Shown: in pieces, positions 7,038 to 9,984 of the stretch | Layout: each line of letters begins with the position of its first letter | Numbering within the stretch: position 1 is the first letter of the stretch | Assembly: GCA_027079365.1 (NCBI GenBank) | Contig: JALWVW010000379.1 | Location: 1-9,984 of the forward strand | Direction of reading: 5' to 3' | Origin: Campylobacteraceae bacterium | GTDB taxonomy: Bacteria; Campylobacterota; Campylobacteria; Campylobacterales; Sulfurovaceae | Length of the DNA: 9,984 nucleotides | Notes under the pieces: generated by a model | Seen by the model: only the letters and a program-made list of their open reading frames with translations | Databases searched by the model: none | Told to the model about the DNA's origin: nothing | Made by a program: the position numbers and the translations under genes

Positions 7038-9796
7038 AGCTTCTCCTTCTTCGGTTTCCGTTCACTAATGATCAAATCTCCCTCAAATATCTTCTTGGCT
7101 GTCTCCCTGATCTCCTCTGCACTAACAGAGTCAACCTCCCTTTCGATCCCAAGATAGGCTTCCAGAGGGGTTCCAAACTTCTCGGAGAGCTGTAACATAC
7201 TGAGCCAGTAACCATTTTGCTGCTTCATCTGTGCAAATACTACTTCAAACTCCTTTTTCATCTCAGTAACCTCTTGCTGGGTTGGCCCCTCTTTCACAAA
7301 TGCGCCAATACTTTTCTGAACTGCTTCGACGAGCTCATCACCACGCTTCGGGTCGGCAGCAAAGTCAATATTGCACACTACGGTATCTTGCAGTTCCCGT
7401 ATCTGGTTACATGAGACACCGATACCATATGTGCCGGACTTCTCCTCACGTATCTGCTTACGCAGCCGTATGGTCAGGATACTCTGTAGCGCGTTGAACA
7501 CGGCTGCGTTATGCATTGAGTATGGAATTTTTGTACGGTACTTCAAAGTGATATTGGCAATATTGCTACTGTTGAATGCCCGAACAATCTGCTGTAACCC
7601 TTTTCTATAGGGCTTGGGAGTCGGATTATAATGCTCCGTTCTCTCACTTACCGGAAGATTTCCCAAATAACAGCTTATCAGCTCTTCTACTTTCTCTGCT
7701 GTCGTATCTCCCACGATGATAAAGTGAAAATGGTTCATATCAGAAAACTTCTTTTTGAAGAGCATAAGCATCTTTTGCGTATCCAGTTTTTCGATACTTT
7801 CATTATTGTCGAAAAGAATACGCGGATTGTTTTTGTAGTAAAACTTCGAAAACGCCTTCTCGAAACGGTATCCAGGATCACGCTCCCTTTCAACAAGCTG
7901 TGAGCGCAGTCTGTTCCTCAGCTGTCTTGCGACATTGACATCTAACTTTGGCTCAACAATCTGGAGATAGATCAGATGCATCAGTGTCTCAAGATCCGCA
8001 CTGCTGCTACCACCGCTAATCGTTTCGTAAAAACGCCCAACAGCAAAGTCATAAGAGAGCTCTTTGCCTGCGAGATAGGCTTCCATTTCATCATTTTTCA
8101 TCTCTCCAGGTATAGAAGCAACCACCCATCTGGCTGATTTATACAGGTCGTCAAGATCCTCAAGAGGTGCAATGGAGTAACCACCGGGGCTTACAGCAGA
8201 GAGAAGCACCTCATTCTTCTTCAAATCTGTCGGTTTAAAATCCACTGTGACATTATTCTCTAGCGTGTAATAGTAGATACCATGCTCTTTGTCAAACTTT
8301 TTTTCTGTGATTTTTGCACATTTTGAAGGGCGTGGTGACAGGGTTACTATTCTTTTGCTGTTTTTGGCTTTGACCTTGGCAGATTTTTTGGCCTCTACTA
8401 TCAGTTTCTCGGATTCTTCTTTAGAAATATTCTTTCCGCCGCTCCCCATAAAGACGATCACCCTGTCCTTGTTAGCCACTATCTCCCTGTATCGTCGATT
8501 GACCTCATGAAGCGTAATCTCCCCGAGCAGTTTCTTGGACATGGCGTAGCCATACGCTTCATCCACAAAAACTGCACCACTGAGCAGTGTATTCACAATG
8601 CCTGACGCAATAGGTACAGAAAAAATACTGTCGCGCTCTTTATGATTATTCTCATTCGTTGCCAATAACTGCTCTCTGGCAGTCTTAAACGCCAGTGCAT
8701 CAAAACCAAAGTTGGCATAGTAGTAGATGATACGATTGAGCTCTACAAAGGCTGTCTCTTTCTCTTTGGCAGTAAAATCAGCATGAAAAACACTCGCTTT
8801 GCGTAATGAGCTGATCCAATCCTCCCGCATGGACAGTCCGAGCAGTTTCGTCTGAGGGTCAAGCAGGTGTCTGCCGGCATTGTAATTAAACATCAATCGC
8901 ACCATCCAATCAATGATCTGCGCTTTTCTCTCCTGCGTTGTCACGGCGCCAGACTGTCGTTGCAAATGATAGATATCGACACTGTTGGAACCAAGTTCCT
9001 GATCTGTCACATTGGCAACCCGCGTGGTATTGTTATCGGGGATGAGTCTACTTGCAGGGCTTGCATGGTTTTTATTTTTCAGGTCAGAGAAAGTCTGTCT
9101 GATCTTGCTTTCTATCGCTTTAGGGCTGACATCTCCTACAACGACCAGCGCCATTCGCTCTGGTCGGTACCATTTTTGATAAAAATCAATCGCTCTTTGG
9201 ACAGGTGCATACCTGAGCACCTCTTCCTTGCCTATGACATCCCTCTGGGTATATTTGCTTTTTCCGTATATCAGTGGTAAAAACTGAAGCAGCATCCGAT
9301 AGTAGGGTGTATTGCGAAGCCGCTTCTCTTCGAGTACCACACCCCGCTCCTTGTCAAACTCTTTTGGATCAAATACCAGCCCGTCCGCCCAGTCATGTAA
9401 AATCAAAAAGGCTTTGTCCACATTGGAGATATTCACAGGTACGCTCAGTTTGTAAAGCGTACGCTCATAGTTGGTATTGGCATTCAGGTCGCCACCAAAA
9501 CGCAGACCAATAGACTCAAGGTAGCTGACCAGCGCATTCTTTTTGAAATGTTTGGTACCGTTAAATGCCATATGCTCTGTAAAATGCGCCAGCCCACGCT
9601 GCCCGTCCTCCTCGTCAAGAGAGCCTGCCTTGACCATGAGACGAAACTCTGCCATCTTTGCAGGTTTTTCATTATGCATGATCATATACCTCAGACCATT
9701 GGGAAGCACACCAGACACCAGACGCTTGTCCATCGGCATCACTTCAGCAAAGCCGACAGTCAAAAAAAGTATACAGAGTAAAAGTAATCGTCGCAC
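7034..9796 (-). CDS. PqqL-like M16 family zinc metallopeptidase, exported
   Basis: This is a large two-module M16 (pitrilysin/insulinase) zinc peptidase that cleaves peptides outside the inner membrane. Counting from GTG at 9796 it has 920 residues, close to E. coli PqqL (931). A signal peptide covers about 1-17 (RRLLLLCILFL core, cleavage near GFA). The inverted zinc motif HFTEH is at 71-75, with the third ligand E150 exactly 74 residues after H75 in KERGVVLEE. NANTNYERTLY (about 105-115) is the usual substrate-edge strand. The second, inactive-type half runs from about 500 to 900 and ends with the paired R783 and Y790 (REEKSGTY) seen in active M16 enzymes. Start choice: an ATG at 9826 is in frame but lies 1 nt after a TATAAT box, so it should be upstream of the transcript start. 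GTG 9796 (or TTG 9799) has AAGG at a proper distance and gives a cleaner signal peptide. The gene is coupled to the serine hydrolase by GTGA. The enzyme family is secure; the natural substrate is unknown. Confidence 0.95.
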   Translation of the reverse strand: MRRLLLLCILFLTVGFAEVMPMDKRLVSGVLPNGLRYMIMHNEKPAKMAEFRLMVKAGSLDEEDGQRGLAHFTEHMAFNGTKHFKKNALVSYLESIGLRFGGDLNANTNYERTLYKLSVPVNISNVDKAFLILHDWADGLVFDPKEFDKERGVVLEEKRLRNTPYYRMLLQFLPLIYGKSKYTQRDVIGKEEVLRYAPVQRAIDFYQKWYRPERMALVVVGDVSPKAIESKIRQTFSDLKNKNHASPASRLIPDNNTTRVANVTDQELGSNSVDIYHLQRQSGAVTTQERKAQIIDWMVRLMFNYNAGRHLLDPQTKLLGLSMREDWISSLRKASVFHADFTAKEKETAFVELNRIIYYYANFGFDALAFKTAREQLLATNENNHKERDSIFSVPIASGIVNTLLSGAVFVDEAYGYAMSKKLLGEITLHEVNRRYREIVANKDRVIVFMGSGGKNISKEESEKLIVEAKKSAKVKAKNSKRIVTLSPRPSKCAKITEKKFDKEHGIYYYTLENNVTVDFKPTDLKKNEVLLSAVSPGGYSIAPLEDLDDLYKSARWVVASIPGEMKNDEMEAYLAGKELSYDFAVGRFYETISGGSSSADLETLMHLIYLQIVEPKLDVNVARQLRNRLRSQLVERERDPGYRFEKAFSKFYYKNNPRILFDNNESIEKLDTQKMLMLFKKKFSDMNHFHFIIVGDTTAEKVEELISCYLGNLPVSERTEHYNPTPKPYRKGLQQIVRAFNSSNIANITLKYRTKIPYSMHNAAVFNALQSILTIRLRKQIREEKSGTYGIGVSCNQIRELQDTVVCNIDFAADPKRGDELVEAVQKSIGAFVKEGPTQQEVTEMKKEFEVVFAQMKQQNGYWLSMLQLSEKFGTPLEAYLGIEREVDSVSAEEIRETAKKIFEGDLIISERKPKKEKL
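7043..7048 (-). promoter_or_regulatory. Ribosome binding site of the serine hydrolase gene
   Basis: AAGGAG on the minus strand lies 5 nt before the GTG at 7037, within the last codons of the M16 peptidase gene. It supports GTG as the true start and points to coupled translation. Confidence 0.8.
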
Positions 9797-9804
9797 CAAA
9801 TCAA

Positions 9805-9808
9805 CCTT
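9805..9808 (-). promoter_or_regulatory. Ribosome binding site favouring the inner M16 start
   Basis: AAGG on the minus strand, in the run TTAAGGTTGATTTGGTG, lies 8 nt before GTG 9796 and 5 nt before TTG 9799. The ATG at 9826 has no such sequence. The core is only four bases, so this is supportive rather than decisive. Confidence 0.5.
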
Positions 9809-9827
9809 AATATGGGAATGTAGCATT

Positions 9828-9836
9828 ATTATAGCA
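9828..9836 (-). promoter_or_regulatory. Extended -10 promoter of the M16 peptidase/serine hydrolase operon
   Basis: TGCTATAAT on the minus strand is a perfect extended -10 element (TGnTATAAT). Extended -10 promoters need little -35 sequence, and none is obvious here. Transcription should start near 9820-9822, giving a leader of about 25 nt to GTG 9796. It would drive both genes of the operon. Confidence 0.65.
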
Positions 9837-9864
9837 GAGTTTCTTTGCTCTAAGCCTCCCTGCC

Positions 9865-9984
9865 GTGATTACTCTCTCTTTGGTTGAGCAGAAGTATGGA
9901 TGGATTAACCCGGTCATATCGAACGGTTCTGTTGTGGCGCTCAATATAGGTATTCTTTTGTGGTTTTCCGGATGGATTTTAGCC
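9865..9984 (+). CDS. Possible 5' part of a divergent membrane protein gene (runs off the right edge)
   Basis: The plus-strand frame is open from after the TAG at 9832 to the window end. It reads a short polar stretch, then YGWINPVISNG, then a hydrophobic run ending ILLWFSGWILA, which resembles a first membrane helix. Possible starts are GTG 9865 or TTG 9880; neither has a visible ribosome binding site. A TATTAT at 9827-9832 could be its -10. The minus strand is also open in one frame over much of this stretch, but that product is polar and unremarkable and would cross the M16 promoter. At 40 codons this cannot be proven, and I do not recognise the protein. Confidence 0.3.
   Translation, partial: MITLSLVEQKYGWINPVISNGSVVALNIGILLWFSGWILA

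Noticed and set aside
1..9984. Mobile element, CRISPR array, tRNA or rRNA gene
   Set aside because: No transposase or integrase motif, terminal inverted repeats, regularly spaced repeats, tRNA cloverleaf or rRNA signature was seen. Nearly all of the window is occupied by intact coding frames.

Overview
The window is about 10 kb of densely packed bacterial chromosome, roughly half G+C, with six clear protein genes, one probable small unrecognised gene and a possible partial gene at the right edge. The N-terminal style of the first protein (a short YPWVLL-type membrane helix, then a Cys-rich and IYFP segment), the compact four-part Bat cluster and the general codon style suggest a Campylobacterota bacterium of the Sulfurovum/Sulfurimonas type. 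That assignment is inference from remembered family features and no search was run.

Layout. (1) Positions 1-3447, plus strand: a Bat ('aerotolerance') operon. It begins with one long gene holding two complete von Willebrand factor A (VWA) modules, which reads as BatA and BatB fused in a single frame; its 5' end lies outside the window. A TPR protein (BatC-like) and a BatD-like membrane-anchored beta-sandwich protein follow. The genes overlap by 4 and 20 bp, so they are one translationally coupled unit. (2) Positions 3510-5294, minus strand and tail-to-tail with batD: a complete RecQ helicase with its zinc site, winged helix and HRDC domain. (3) Positions 5295-5519: the upstream region of recQ. 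It holds two short palindromes, one against the recQ start codon and one over the start of a 56-codon plus-strand open frame that fills most of this gap. (4) Positions 5520-9796, minus strand: a two-gene operon of exported proteins, a large PqqL-like M16 zinc peptidase followed by a serine beta-lactamase/DD-peptidase-fold hydrolase. They are coupled by a GTGA overlap and driven from a strong extended -10 promoter at 9828-9836. (5) Positions 9865-9984, plus strand: an open frame reading into a hydrophobic segment, possibly the start of a divergent membrane protein gene.

How they work together. The Bat proteins probably form one envelope complex: VWA modules anchored in the inner membrane and facing the periplasm or cytoplasm, an exported TPR scaffold, and a BatD partner. 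The exact function of Bat complexes is not settled. The M16 peptidase and the serine hydrolase both carry signal peptides and are co-translated, so they probably act together outside the inner membrane on peptides or cell-wall material. RecQ is an ordinary recombination/repair helicase with no evident link to either operon. Nothing mobile, no CRISPR array, and no tRNA or rRNA gene was seen.

The least ordinary points are the BatA-BatB fusion, the small open frame and paired palindromes beside recQ, a probably leaderless recQ start, and promoter evidence that moves the M16 peptidase start inward.
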